NCBI GenBank assembly: GCA_029948255.1
Contig: JALIZF010001649.1
Span: 186,001-250,000, forward strand
Source of the DNA: Telmatactis stephensoni
Taxonomy: Eukaryota; Cnidaria; Anthozoa; Actiniaria; Isophelliidae
Length of the DNA: 64,000 nucleotides
Reading direction: 5' to 3'
Of this stretch, positions 44,501 through 54,152 are shown piece by piece. The first letter of the stretch is position 1, and each line of letters begins with the position of its first letter. Both the position numbers and the translations under genes were made by a program. The notes below the pieces were generated by a model. It saw only the letters and a program-made list of their open reading frames with translations. It did not search any database and had not been told where the DNA came from.

Positions 44501-45364
44501 CCAAAATTAGTGGAGTCATCCTTGCATTACTAATGACTTGAAAATGCAGTATTTTTTTACTAAAAACCTGTTTTTAATACACATTCTCACCCTTAATTTG
44601 TAAATGATATAAAAGGAAGCATAAACCAACCCACAGACATAATACCTCATTGGTGAAAAGATACAGTTTATCATAATCTATTTGTCAGGGGGGAGGGGAG
44701 GTACTTTCCAAAATTAGCTGAGTCATTGTCTAGGTAAACTTAAAACTTTCCAAAATTAGTGGAGTCATCCTTGCATTAATAATCAACTTGAAAATGCAGT
44801 ATTTTTACTAAAAACCTGTTTTTAATACACATTCTCACCCTAAATTTATAAATGATATAAAAGGAAGCATAAACCAATCCACAGACATAGTGCCTGGTGA
44901 AAAGACACTGAGTTTATCATAATCTATTTGTCAGGGGGGAGGGGAGGGAAGGTACTTTTCAAAATTAGCTGAATCATTGTTTAGGTAAACTTAAAACCTT
45001 CCAAAATTAGTCGAGTCATCCTTGCATTAATAATGGTTTGAAAATGCAGTATTTTTTTTACTAAAAATTGTTTTTACTAGTATTAAATACACATTCTATC
45101 CCTCTCTTATTCACATATATGACATAAAAGGAAACACAAACTGATATATTACTGTAAATACACACGTAAAATTGCTCACTTTGAGACGACTTCATCATGG
45201 CAAAGTTTCAATGCATCCTTGACGAAGGATGGAACTTTGTTAACATCGTTGGAATATAAAGAACAAGCAACAAATTGAAAGTCTGCTGAGGTTTTCACTC
45301 TTTTTCCATAATATTCTTTAACATTGTCTTTGATTTGCTCGTCGGGAGGCGAAGACGAAGACAT
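35536..45364 (-). CDS. AS3MT: Arsenite methyltransferase paralogue, tandem copy 2
   Basis: Nine coding exons (minus): 45364-45180, 43762-43612, 43057-42921, 40508-40439, 40218-40131, 38986-38855, 38441-38352, 37645-37590 and 35811-35536. The total is 1185 bp, 394 aa, in frame throughout. Introns are GT-AG except intron 7, whose donor reads AAAG|GCTAGT (GC-AG). The SAM motif is intact. Conserved cysteines C34, C66 and C161 are present, but the fourth (C215 in copy 1, C206 in human) is Gly213 in a GEGFAGAL context, which takes two base changes. The C-terminal tail has three GGSCCG repeats and a final DCP. Exon 5 is 6 bp longer than in copy 1. The frame is open and splice sites look usable, so this is probably expressed, but its methylation chemistry may differ. 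The role in arsenic metabolism is inferred from the family. Confidence 0.93.
36030..36352. mobile_element. Palindrome plus GCGCGCG/TTTTATAAAATAA module (copy 2)
   Basis: The ~180-bp palindrome AAAAAACGGTTTCCCGTGTTTG... meets at TGGAAGCCTACGGCTCGTGC. TTTTATAAAATAAC, AGCCAATCAGAGCGCGCG and GTTATTTTATAA follow. Confidence 0.75.
36551..37340. repeat. Pentanucleotide array (GTATT)n with GTACT block
   Basis: About 117 units of GTATT (36556-37140), then 23 units of GTACT (37141-37255), then 16 units of GTATT (to 37335), without interruption. It follows CTTAAATAAAGTTATTGTATTG, a retroelement-like 3' end. All frames lack stops, so the ~300-codon frames here are not genes. It lies in the last intron of AS3MT copy 2. 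Confidence 0.97.
37881..38254. mobile_element. CCCTAAAAGGTACC element (copy 1)
   Basis: It begins TTCCCCCGGGGG with 28 consecutive G and ends CCCCCCGGGGTATATT. CCCTAAAAGGTACC occurs several times inside, and GACGAGCATCCCCGTC lies near the right end. Copies or parts are also at 26731 and 48863. In intron 7 of AS3MT copy 2. Confidence 0.75.
38350..38352 (-). other. GC splice donor of AS3MT copy 2 intron 7
   Basis: The exon ends CAAAG and the intron begins GCTAGTAT. Copy 1 has GTTAGCC at the same place. Exon phase and the downstream exon 8 acceptor require this exact boundary, so a rare GC-AG intron is the simplest reading. Confidence 0.75.
39024..39303. mobile_element. MITE, GACACGGGTGAAAAACGC ends (copy 2)
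   Basis: Ends GACACGGGTGAAAAACGCAG and GCGTTTTGCACCCGTGTC. Related to 21490-21769. Confidence 0.8.
39372..39432. repeat. 11-bp minisatellite CAGCTCCGACA
   Basis: Six near-identical 11-base units. Confidence 0.9.
39645..40086. mobile_element. TTACACTGTGCAATTTT element (copy 2, inverted)
   Basis: Shares the core (GAGGAGCCATCTTGAATC, GCATGCGCAATTTCTC) and end modules of 16973-17662 in the opposite direction. In intron 5 of AS3MT copy 2, close to exon 5. Confidence 0.8.
40699..40818. mobile_element. MITE, CCTGTGTACAGCCG ends
   Basis: CCTGTGTACAGCCGATTCCC and GGGAAACGGCTGTACACAGG are its ends. The GGGGAAAAATC and GATTTTTCCC arms complete the hairpin. Confidence 0.85.
41089..41254. mobile_element. 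hAT-like MITE, CAGGGCCGTAGC ends (copy 2)
   Basis: Same family as 2022-2192, in the opposite orientation. Ends CAGGGCCGTAGCTACC and GGTGGCTACGGCCCTG. Confidence 0.8.
42405..42463. repeat. (TTTC)n/(TGTC)n microsatellite
   Basis: CTTT units switch to CTGT units and back, a compound microsatellite. Confidence 0.9.
42560..42700. mobile_element. Degenerate family A MITE
   Basis: Keeps the CTATAAAAAAGCATTCGAAATTCC-like centre and CGTGCCGTGCAGTGATCGTG interior, but the ends are eroded. Confidence 0.45.
42762..42907. mobile_element. MITE with GAGGATCACGTGAC arms (copy 2)
   Basis: It ends about 13 bp from the donor of AS3MT copy 2 exon 3. Ends ACACGTACGTGAAACGG and CCGTTTCTCGTGT. Confidence 0.6.
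43263..43395. mobile_element. Hairpin MITE
   Basis: TCTGCACTAAAATAGATGCAC and GTGCATCTATTAGAGTACAGA ends, with GACGTCAAAATGTGGTGA and its complement inside. Intronic. Confidence 0.8.
43741..45118 (-). repeat. Intron-1 tandem array carrying exon-2 edge copies
   Basis: Six units of about 190-250 bases start near 43741, 43931, 44129, 44377, 44626 and 44873. Each begins with a copy of the first ~20 bases of AS3MT exon 2 and its acceptor (minus strand CAG or GAG before GTACTATG), then CAGTTT(A/G)TCATAAT, a G-run, CTTTCCAAAATTAGCTGAG and TAAAAACCTGTTTTTAATA. The first unit is the real exon edge. Confidence 0.85.
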
Positions 45365-45895
45365 AACTCTGAGATTTATGCTGTAGTTACTTCTTTTATG
45401 AGCTCTACGCAGGAATAGGAATAGTCCACTTTCGATATTCTGGCTGAGTGATCACGCACAGAACACTTCAAGACGAAGGAGCTTTTATTTCTCGGGAGCC
45501 TCGTTTTGATGCTTCCGGATATCCGCTGGATGGCAAGGCCATAGGCTCATTTTGTGTCGTCAAAAAAGCCTAAAAAATAAATTAAAAAATAACAAAACAA
45601 AACAAAACAAAAAACAGATAAGAAAGAAGACAAGATATAAAAACTTGATATGTTCTTCGATTTACTGAACTTACTTCTGAAGCATATTATGAAGCTAAAA
45701 TTGTCAAAAGTGTGTGATCGTCTTGATCTAAGCTATTGGGCTTCCTTTGGTTTCCGATCCCGTCATTCCCAGTACTCCATGTGGAAAAGTGACTGCGAAA
45801 ATCTTACATAACAAATACATAACATCTTTCCCACTACTTTCAAAGTCTTAAAGTCCATATTTTGCTTGGTTTTTCTGGTATATATCTTCACAACT
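45365..45895. promoter_or_regulatory. Shared divergent promoter region, AS3MT copy 2 / COX17
   Basis: The two start codons are 531 bp apart on opposite strands. No TATA box or classical metal-response element was found by eye. A (CAAAA)n tract lies at about 45590-45615. A bidirectional promoter is inferred from spacing only. Confidence 0.5.
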
Positions 45896-46090
45896 ATGTC
45901 ACAGCAAGTTGTACAGGACTCTAAAACTGTCAGTCAAGAAGAAAAACCCAAGAAATTAAAGATCTGTTGTGCTTGCCCAGAAACCAAGAAGGCCCGTGAC
46001 GCATGTATCGTCGAACGAGGAGAAGATAAATGCAAAGGATTAATCGAAGCACATTTACAGTGTTTGAGAGACCAGGGATTTAACATTTAG
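45896..46090 (+). CDS. COX17: Cytochrome c oxidase copper chaperone COX17
   Basis: A small intermembrane-space protein that passes Cu(I) to SCO1 and COX11 for assembly of cytochrome c oxidase. The 64-aa single-exon frame begins MSQQVVQD. It has the adjacent copper-binding pair C24-C25, a twin CX9C fold (C27-C37 and C46-C56) and the family signature [14 protein letters not shown], close to animal COX17 in length and sequence. The first in-frame ATG in the longer frame (11 codons upstream) is GTG-like or poorly placed, so the start at 45896 fits family length. A candidate AATAAA lies at 46423-46428. No poly(A) scar is present, so there is no sign of a retrocopy. Confidence 0.95.
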   Translation: MSQQVVQDSKTVSQEEKPKKLKICCACPETKKARDACIVERGEDKCKGLIEAHLQCLRDQGFNI

Positions 46091-46422
46091 TATTTTTCTA
46101 CAACAGATACAGGTTTCGGGACAATTGGGTTTGAAATGATTGAGCTTTTATAATGCAGCTTTTTGAGTGTTGCAGACGAGACATTTTTGCTGGAGCAACA
46201 GTCATGCTTTAAAGAGCTTATTTATCGAAATTGCTGGATTTATTTACACAAGAAGGTTGTGTACAGTGTTCAGTGTTGTTGACTTTTACCAGGAAGAGAT
46301 GATGACCAGTAAACTCCACATAATTTTTGTCCTGATGCAAATATGATGATCGAGCAAGTGAGCAGTTCGTGATAGTAAAACTAAAAGACCAGCTAGGAAG
46401 CATTCAAGAAAACATCCAAGGA

Positions 46423-46428
46423 AATAAA
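46423..46428 (+). terminator. Candidate COX17 poly(A) signal
   Basis: AATAAA 333 bp after the stop codon. Usage is not shown by the sequence. Confidence 0.4.
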
Positions 46429-46766
46429 TGTACTACTTAGTACTCCAGCTATACATTTTTCAGATAATTAACTGATCCTTAAGTTTTAATGAAGCTGGCC
46501 ACTAACTGAATATAGCTAATTGCACAAGCATATTGACCTTTTCAGAGAACACAGAAGTGTAGACTGAAATGTCTCTTGGGTGCACTAGTAATGATTTGAT
46601 TTTCATGTTCTATTTTATGAGTGCATTATCTTGTCTGGAATACCAAAATATGTTTCAGTCACTGTGTACATGTTTCTATAAAATCATTTAATGAACAGAT
46701 ATTCCAGTGTTCATTTCAGTGCAGGCTTCTATGTTCACTGACTTTGAAAGAGTCAGTGGTTGTGCA
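46429..46766. other. No gene recognised
   Basis: AT-rich DNA after COX17. Nothing supported. Confidence 0.4.
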
Positions 46767-47246
46767 ATAAGCCACTTCACGCTTTCGTCTGCCATCTTGA
46801 ATTGGGGCAAATGCGCCAAAATTTATAGAAATCTGGATCACTTTGGCTTACCATAACTCGGCTCATTTTTATTGTATTCTTAAGAAATTATATTTTTGAA
46901 ACAGTATTGGCTTTGTTATTTATGCCTGTTTACATGATAAATATTGAAAGACTACAAGATGAGAAAAAGAGGGTTTTTGTTTTCAAAATAAAGCATTTGG
47001 CATGTAAATATCAAGAACATTCGCAAAATAAGATTGACTTGAAAAAAGTACTTAAAATACTTGTACAAGTCCTATTTTCATCTTGACAAATGGCAAGCAT
47101 GTCTGCAAATCATTGAAGTTTAAATTTTGAATATCCCCCAAAATCGAGCCGAGTTATGGTAAGTCAAAGTGATCCAGATTTCTTTAGATTTTGCTGCATT
47201 TGCCCCAATTCAAAATGGCGGACGAAAGGGTGAAGTGGCTTATTAG
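46767..47246. mobile_element. ~480-bp MITE, AATAAGCCACTTCAC ends
   Basis: Arms of about 105 bases contain CGTCTGCCATCTTGAATTGG and CCATAACTCGGCTC, with complements at the right end. The interior is unique and AT-rich. Confidence 0.88.
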
Positions 47247-48600
47247 GCATAGTTGGCTGTGTGGCTGTGAAAGTGCATTGAAGCCTTGGTAGAGCAGTTT
47301 CCATGACTGTGAACAAATCCATGCTGTATTTTGCCATGTCCTGTGTCATTCTTGATTGTCAAAATAAATGTCTTATCAAATAAATGCACAGCTTAACATG
47401 ACACAACACGGCATGCATTACCACATGAACTTTTTCACGTCATTAACACTAGTGGCATAAGCCTAAGCAACATCTGTAGACTCAGTAGTGTACTGCTCAT
47501 TAGCAGTGCTTTTCCTTTTTCACAGATATTTGGTAAATGTGACGCAACTAATGAGAAAGTGTAGTAAAAAGGAGGATGTCTGAAAAACAGACTAGGTTAA
47601 GGGGCATCTGATTTTCTAGGGGTCAACAAAGGGGTTTATTGAAAATTCTTATGTTGTTTTGTCTTATGTGTGACGGGTATGATCCACAAAATATTTTTGA
47701 TAAAGGGTAAATTCTCAGCAGAATCCCCTGAACAGTTTTTTGTTAAAATCTCTTAATCATAAGCTCATTTTTCCAAAATGATACATTTCACAATCCCTAA
47801 ATATTTTGTTTAGACTGCAAGCAGTCCCCCTTTCCCCTCAAGGATCAGTAAAAATGAGTGCTTCAAAAATACTTGCATGAGCAAAGAATGGGGACATTCT
47901 CTAACTCATCTGAACTGCTGCTCATCTGTGTTTTCTAAAAACACATCTTTATTGAATTTGGAGGGAAAAGTGAGACTGCTCGCAGTCTATGTTTTGTTAT
48001 ATAAAGGCTATGCTGTATACATTTTGTGTTATTGTTGTGAAAAGTTCACTTAGTTTTTAAAAAAAATTGCGTTCAAATTTCCCTGCTTTGTATTAGCTAA
48101 ATGAAAACATGAACAAAAAAGCCTTCTAACTCCTGCTTTTATGGATACTTGTTTTCTTTTCTCTTAATCGAGAGGAAATAAAAATGAAACGCAAATGAGA
48201 TAAGAAAATTCATAAAACATTCTGATAAGTAAATGACACTGTCATTCAAATGGCTGAAGGAAATCTTGAAATTAACGGGCATTGTTCGTATTGCTCCCAT
48301 TCCTCACCGCTTTTTTAATCATCATTCCTTTGGCACTGATTGTGCCATCATCTTGTCACCAATAAAGATGGCAAGTAAAGCAAGTACTGAAATAAAGAGC
48401 TGACTAAAATTTAACTTTTTTTCTCAAAATAAAAATAATTGTGAATGAATGAATGATAACACCAGAAGTCAGAACTGAGGGAGTTAGTGATGCTTGATTC
48501 ATAATTGGGAGGATTTGCAAAACATTGTTTTTGTTTTAGTTCTGTGATAAGTCTGTGTAGCAAGTGTATGGGGAATCTAATTTTAGGGGAAAGGAAGAGA
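47247..48600. other. No gene recognised
   Basis: Contains a repeat motif shared with 41745-41810 (CTGAATCTGGAGGGAAAAGTG / TTGAATTTGGAGGGAAAAGTG) at about 47950. No exon supported. Confidence 0.4.
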
Positions 48601-48676
48601 GTTGGGTTTCCTGTGTAACCAAAGATGGGACTGGGAGTCGGAGGAATGGGGATACGGTTTACACAGGAAACCCAAC
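48601..48676. mobile_element. Short MITE, GTTGGGTTTCCTGTG ends
   Basis: GTTGGGTTTCCTGTGTAACC and GGTTTACACAGGAAACCCAAC flank a ~35-base centre. Confidence 0.75.
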
Positions 48677-48862
48677 CCCCTTTAGGTAGGTTGATAGATC
48701 GATAACCTTTATTAAAGCATTATAATTTTTAGAGCTGGGAGCTTGTTGGGTCGTGCAAAAACAAAGACTCTTAAAAATATAATGGATAAAATTAACTAAT
48801 TATAATACTTCTAATAAAAATTATTAAAAAACTATTTCTAAAAATATAACTAATACTTTATA

Positions 48863-49236
48863 CCCGGGGGGACTCCATTGTAAAAGGAGGGTATGTTCGT
48901 CGGAAATTTTCAAAAATACCCCTAAAAGATACCGGAAGTCTTTTTAAAAGGGCGTGGCCGGACGGTTTTTTAACCCCTAAGAGACACCAACGATAACAAG
49001 CTAATGAACATTATTATTATGAACAAAAATTTTGGATGGTCGACATGCTTTTGTTGGGCAAATTTCTTCCATTTGAGAACAAGATAATAAGCGATGGGCT
49101 CTTTTGATACCCTAAAAGATACCAGGAAATGCTAAAATTCAAACTTCAATTTTAACACCCTAAAAGATACAAAATCGCTGATTTTTACCCATGACGAGCA
49201 TACCCAATCCTTTTACAATGGATTCCCCCCCCCCCC
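48863..49236. mobile_element. CCCTAAAAGATACC element (copy 2)
   Basis: Starts TACCCGGGGGGACTCCATTG and ends AATGGATTCCCCCCC. CCCTAAAAGATACC motifs recur inside and GACGAGCATACCC lies near the right end. Diverged relative of 37881-38254. Confidence 0.75.
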
Positions 49237-49263
49237 TCTCTCTCCTGGACTTAATACTCACCT

Positions 49264-49414
49264 CAGTAGCGGATCCAGGATTTTTCAAAGCGGGGGTTCA
49301 GTTTCTTCAACCCAACTGTGTATAATTCTCTATTATTTGGTCGATGTTTGACAAAAAATGGCCTGAGGGGAGGAGTTCCGTAGACCCCTTCTGACCCCCC
49401 TGGATCCGCTACTG
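49264..49414. mobile_element. hAT-like MITE, CAGTAGCGGATCCAGG ends
   Basis: Exact 16-base terminal inverted repeats. ATACTCAC on the left and ATATTCAC on the right are compatible with an 8-bp target duplication with one change. Confidence 0.85.
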
Positions 49415-50517
49415 ATATTCACCCCTTTCCCCTGGAAGAAACGCTTGAGGCTTGTAGTCGCGTGTGATCAGTTGGGATCAAATAATGCCACATTGGTAAC
49501 CCTGTGTTGGAAATGTGAGATGTTTGTCCGGGTACTGACGTAGTCTTCGGTGGCCTGACATACATTCCTTGCTCCGAAAACTTTAGACTTTCGACTTCTA
49601 TTTATTCACACATCAATTATATACATAATATTTACAAAAAGAGAAACAAATTCACATAGTAACTACATAGATAATTATTTCCTTTTTGTAAATAAGTGTG
49701 ATGTGTGTGGTTATCGAAATAGCATTACACTTTTGAGTCGACAACCACACAAGGAGATAAGTTGAAATCATTAAAATAACTGACATAAAAGTATGTTTCC
49801 GTTTGATTTTAATTCCGATGTACGTTTTCCTCCCATCCTAAAGCTATCAAAGACATAGGGCTGGGATCATAAACATAACTACGAAACTTCACACCTTTAA
49901 TTCCCAAATAGGGTTTTGTTCAGTGATGCCTGATGATATATAGCTATTTCAAAAAATAGGCGCACAAAATGCGCATGTAGCTACAGCCTTACAGTGATTT
50001 TCAGAATTATGCGAACTCATGCACTGAAAAATTCCGTTAATTGGAATTTGGTTATTCACTTCTGTCAGTCAATTTTAAAATTGATAATACGAAGATTTAG
50101 CTTATACCAAAATCATATTTAGCTTTTCTCGGCATCGTTTTTTCCTTCACACAACTTCACAGTACAGTTCACCGCTTCATTCATGATCAGCAAGACAGTA
50201 GAAGCAACAGCCGACAGCAACTGCTGGAAATTTTCAATCCAGTGGCTTGAAGCTGCAGTAACGAGATAACCAAGGAGCAAATTGTAATGTTGTTCATACA
50301 GGGTAAAAATCCATTCACGGAAATTCTGATAGCTTGGAAGTTTCAGATTAAATTCTACTTTGCTTTGTTTTTTATCGTTTGTCAGATCGTTTGTCGAACA
50401 CTAACACTCGTACTTGCTTCTGATTGGTCAGTTTAGGACTTATGGGTTTCCTGTGGTGTTACTTACGGACATGAACTCGATGACATAGTAGCTACGCCTC
50501 GAAACGAGGCTGTAGCT
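49415..50517. other. No gene recognised
   Basis: AT-rich. No splice-flanked coding frame identified. Confidence 0.4.
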
Positions 50518-50810
50518 ACAAAAAGGGTGACGGGGCGAACGGCCAATGGCAATCGGCGATTGGTGATTGCACGACCGAAAGGAACTGTGATCATGCTATT
50601 AGACCGCTATCTGGCGCCGAAGATGTGAATCGCCTATCGACCACTTTGTCAAATAAGGTCTTTACTGCATGGTAACGGCATTGCTTGGGTATTTAATTAA
50701 TGAAAATGAAGCAACTCTTGTTATTTATCCCAAATTTCCTTTCGATCGTGCAATCACCAATCGCTGATTACCATTCGCCATTCGCTCCGTCAACCTTTTT
50801 TGAAATAGCT
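50518..50810. mobile_element. Inverted-repeat element
   Basis: AAAAGGGTGACGGGGCGAACG and complementary CATTCGCTCCGTCAACCTTTTTT ends. ATTGGTGATTGCACGACCG matches on the other arm. TAGCTAC hairpin at the left edge. Confidence 0.75.
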
Positions 50811-51089
50811 ATTTGCAATCAGGATTCATAATTTTTATACATTTAAAATCAGAGACAAACAAAGTTTTTATTTAGAACTGGTTTGTACGTAGGTGTAATG
50901 TTATTCTTCATGGTTTTGCTTCCTCTACGTTAATGTTTACAATACATAATTTCCGAGCTTTCGGATCGATAGATGTATCTTCGATTCAGGGAATGAAAAA
51001 TTTGCGCGCGAAAAATTTATATCACGCGCTGACATACAGTTCGACGAAAGTATAAAGGAATATGATCATTGTGGAGCGTTCTCCTACGG

Positions 51090-51600
51090 TCTCTGTTGAA
51101 TAGAATGTCATTGTTCTTAATTAGCAATTCGCCAGGCTTCAGCCCATTTACGTTTAGACCATGAGTCTTGGGTATCGAGTATTCTAATTCCATCCCAGTT
51201 TATATCGTTGTGGTTTTTGATGTCATGTTCAGCCAAGGCGTTTTTTGACCTTGCTAGCCTGACGCTCGCCTTGTGCTCTTTCTTTCTTGTCGCTAAAGAT
51301 CTCCCGGTCTCCCCAATGTATATTACATTACAACTTTTTCAGGCTATTTGGAATAGTACCCTTTTTTTTTTGCTCGCTCTGGAGAGGGTCTTTAGGTCTT
51401 GATACAGCCGCTTGTCGCAAGGTGGTAAAACCACAACGATATAAACTGGGATGGAACTAGAATACTCGCCACCCAAGACTCATGGTCTAAGCGTAAATGG
51501 GCTGAAGCCTGGCTAATCGCTAAGAACATTGACATTCTATTCAACAGACACTGTGGGAGAACGATTCCCAATTATTATTTTCCTTTAATCTTAAGGTAGC
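51090..51600. pseudogene. Inverted pair of Penelope-like GIY-YIG fragments
   Basis: The minus strand (about 51330-51110) reads TIGETGRSLATRKKEHKAS, later HNDINWDGIRILDTQDSWSK, then stops. This is the C-terminal part of a GIY-YIG endonuclease domain as in Penelope-like retroelements. The plus strand (51428-51600) carries the end of a second copy (NDINWDGTRIL...). Both are truncated and lack a reverse transcriptase. Confidence 0.65.
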
Positions 51601-52659
51601 TCACTATAGTTTCAAAGATCTTTATATCAATAGTAAAAAGCGTATAATAGCTGCTACACATGTATACTTTGACACCTGTCAGCCAACCATATGACAGATC
51701 ATGAATCAGGGAACCGTTTGATATAAAACTTGTTACCTCGGAAAATTGCTATAGCAACGTCACGTCAGCTTTAACGAAGGTCGTTTTTCCAATAAAACAA
51801 ATAAAAACGCACGTTTTCAACGGTGAATTTTTTTAAGACCCATTTTATAGAAATTTATTCCATACCTTCGCCTTTCGTGATTTAGTCCCCACGTGACAAC
51901 AAAACTGCGGCTGCGCAGGAGACTACCTTTCATTTGGCAGAAATCAAAACAAATTCCGCACTACAGAATCTAAAATATTTCAAAATTTAGATTTGAACTG
52001 AAAATGCTTCAAACAACATACCCCACCGCAGTTGTAACGCTGTCCAGTCACTGATATGATCCGGATGTGACCGGCACTTGGGTTAGCTAGAAATACTTCA
52101 GAATTACGCGCATAATTCTCAAATTAACATGCATGTGTACTATTTAGATTTCTGCTCTGCTTTGTTCTAGAAATCTGCTCTGTTTTTGTTCTGCTCTGCT
52201 TTTAGTCTGCCCTGTTTTGGACCATTCTGCCCTTCAGTATTATTAGTGTTCTGCTTTGTACTATTCTTGGATTGCACGTGACGTCATCAAAAAGCTAAAA
52301 TCTGAACTATTCATCAGAGGAAACTGATTCCTAGATATTTTGTTTATATCATTACGAAACGTCCTCACAAAAAAAACTGAGTTCTTTCGATGAATGGTTT
52401 TACTGGCGCTAGCGATAGAGATAAATTGTTCAAAGAAAATACAATCAAAAATTACATGTAGTGTTTGCAAAGATATGATAAAGTTTGAAACTGGTTTTGG
52501 TACGTAGGTGTAATAGTTTTTCATAGTTTTGTTTCGTCTACGTAATAGTAAGTGTTTTTCATAACTTAGTACATGCATATTACCTCGGACCTTTCGGATC
52601 GATATCAAAAACATTTATTATACGTAGGCGAAACAAAAGCATATATTGCGTAGCTTAGT
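51601..52659. other. No gene recognised
   Basis: A 117-codon minus-strand frame (52261-52614) has no domain. CTGCTCTG-rich sequence at 52150-52260. Confidence 0.35.
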
Positions 52660-52815
52660 GTAAAGGGAGGGGAGGGGAGGAAAAGAGGAAGGGAGGGGCA
52701 CTGGCTCCATTGGAGGGGAGGGGAAGGGAGATGAGGGGAAAGGGAGGGGACTGGTTAGGAAGGAAAGGAATGGAGAGCCTCTTCTTTCCTTCCTTTCCTT
52801 CCCCCTCCCGGCCCT
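52660..52815. repeat. Purine/pyrimidine-rich GGGGAGG tract
   Basis: GGGAGGGGAGG-like purine tract switching to a CCTTCC pyrimidine tract. Repetitive frames here are not genes. Confidence 0.85.
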
Positions 52816-53932
52816 CCCTTCCCCTCCCTTCTCCCTCTTCTCAGAGCCGGCCATGCAGACCAAGAAGAACGGGTAGCTGTCCTCAATTAACTTACATTTT
52901 AATTTTGTAAGCTATATCAAATAACAAAGCACAAAATCAATCGCATTATTAATAGTCATTCTTGTATCCACAGTCTCAGAGCCTGTTTATGTAAGGTAGC
53001 ACTAGGGTTACTCTTTTTGCAGTATCCTAAGACAAAAGAATACTGACAAGAATTAACCCTAGACGACCGTGGGTAATTCTTTTAATTATGATATTTATTT
53101 AATTATGCTGACAGATATCAAAGCCTACTGACACAAATTAAATACCGAAATACATGTGCCACCTGGGCTGTAGCTAGGGTATTTTGTCTTCACGTCAAAA
53201 CACTTCATGTCCGGCGCCAGTTAATTCCTTCAGTCAGCTGACAGACTGGCTTTAACAAAGAAAAATATCTCAGTTTAATTTTCATTTTTGGTGAGTATTA
53301 GCGAATGTGTTTTCTCTTTCTGGTTTAGAGCTTCAGTAACCGATTATTCAAGTTTCCAAGGTGTGTCATGGATTATAGTTTAATTCTGTACAAAATAGAT
53401 CATCGTTAAATTATTTTTTCACTCGGTTTGCAATGCCATTATCTGTGTAGCAAAATAGGCTCAGCTTAATGCCAAATGTTCAAAGATAATACAGATAGTT
53501 GAACTGAGCCAACAATTAAGGTTGATTGATTAGATATGATTTCTTTCTTTCTTTCTTTTTTTTTCCAGCTCAAATACAAACAGTCATTAACTGAGAAACT
53601 TCGATAAAGAAATTCAAAAATGTTTGTTCCCTTATTTTTTGTCTCTTCTTCTTCTCGTTTTCTATAGTTAGGGTGACTTTATGACGGAATCATTTTTCTC
53701 TAAATTTTTGTTTTAATCAGTTAGTTAATTGCTTAATTTAGCACCACACACCCACACGCTTGTGACTTAAGCAAGCGTGATACATAGTGCCGGATATAAT
53801 GTGACTATTTTTTGTTAAGTCTACGATGTAACGATAAAATATTTGATATATAAAGTGTTTTCGTCTAATTGAAGGCCATTCATACGTGTTACAAGACAAA
53901 ATTCATACATGTTTTATACAATATATATCATG
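52816..53932. other. No gene recognised
   Basis: AT-rich DNA with short T-rich tracts. Nothing supported. Confidence 0.4.
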
Positions 53933-54152
53933 CAGGGTCCCCTATACCTTTTGCGTAAAATGTGAATGGCTGATTTATTTTGACGTGAAACGTGATTTAA
54001 GGTCTAAAATCTTTTTGTGTCCACGTGAAAGCAACTTTTGATTTCAGTTCAGTTGTGAACGTGAAAGCCAGATTTTTTAATCATCCGTGACGCATGAAAA
54101 GACCAAACATTTTTGCGGGATTTCATTTTGCAAAGGACTATAGGGGACCCTG
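53933..54152. mobile_element. hAT-like MITE, CAGGGTCCCCTATA ends
   Basis: CAGGGTCCCCTATA and TATAGGGGACCCTG are perfect 14-base inverted ends. The interior has GACGTGAAACGTGA and CACGTGAAAGC-like repeats. Confidence 0.88.

Noticed and set aside
51208..51402. 64-codon plus-strand frame with hydrophobic segments
   Set aside because: Antisense shadow of the GIY-YIG fragment.
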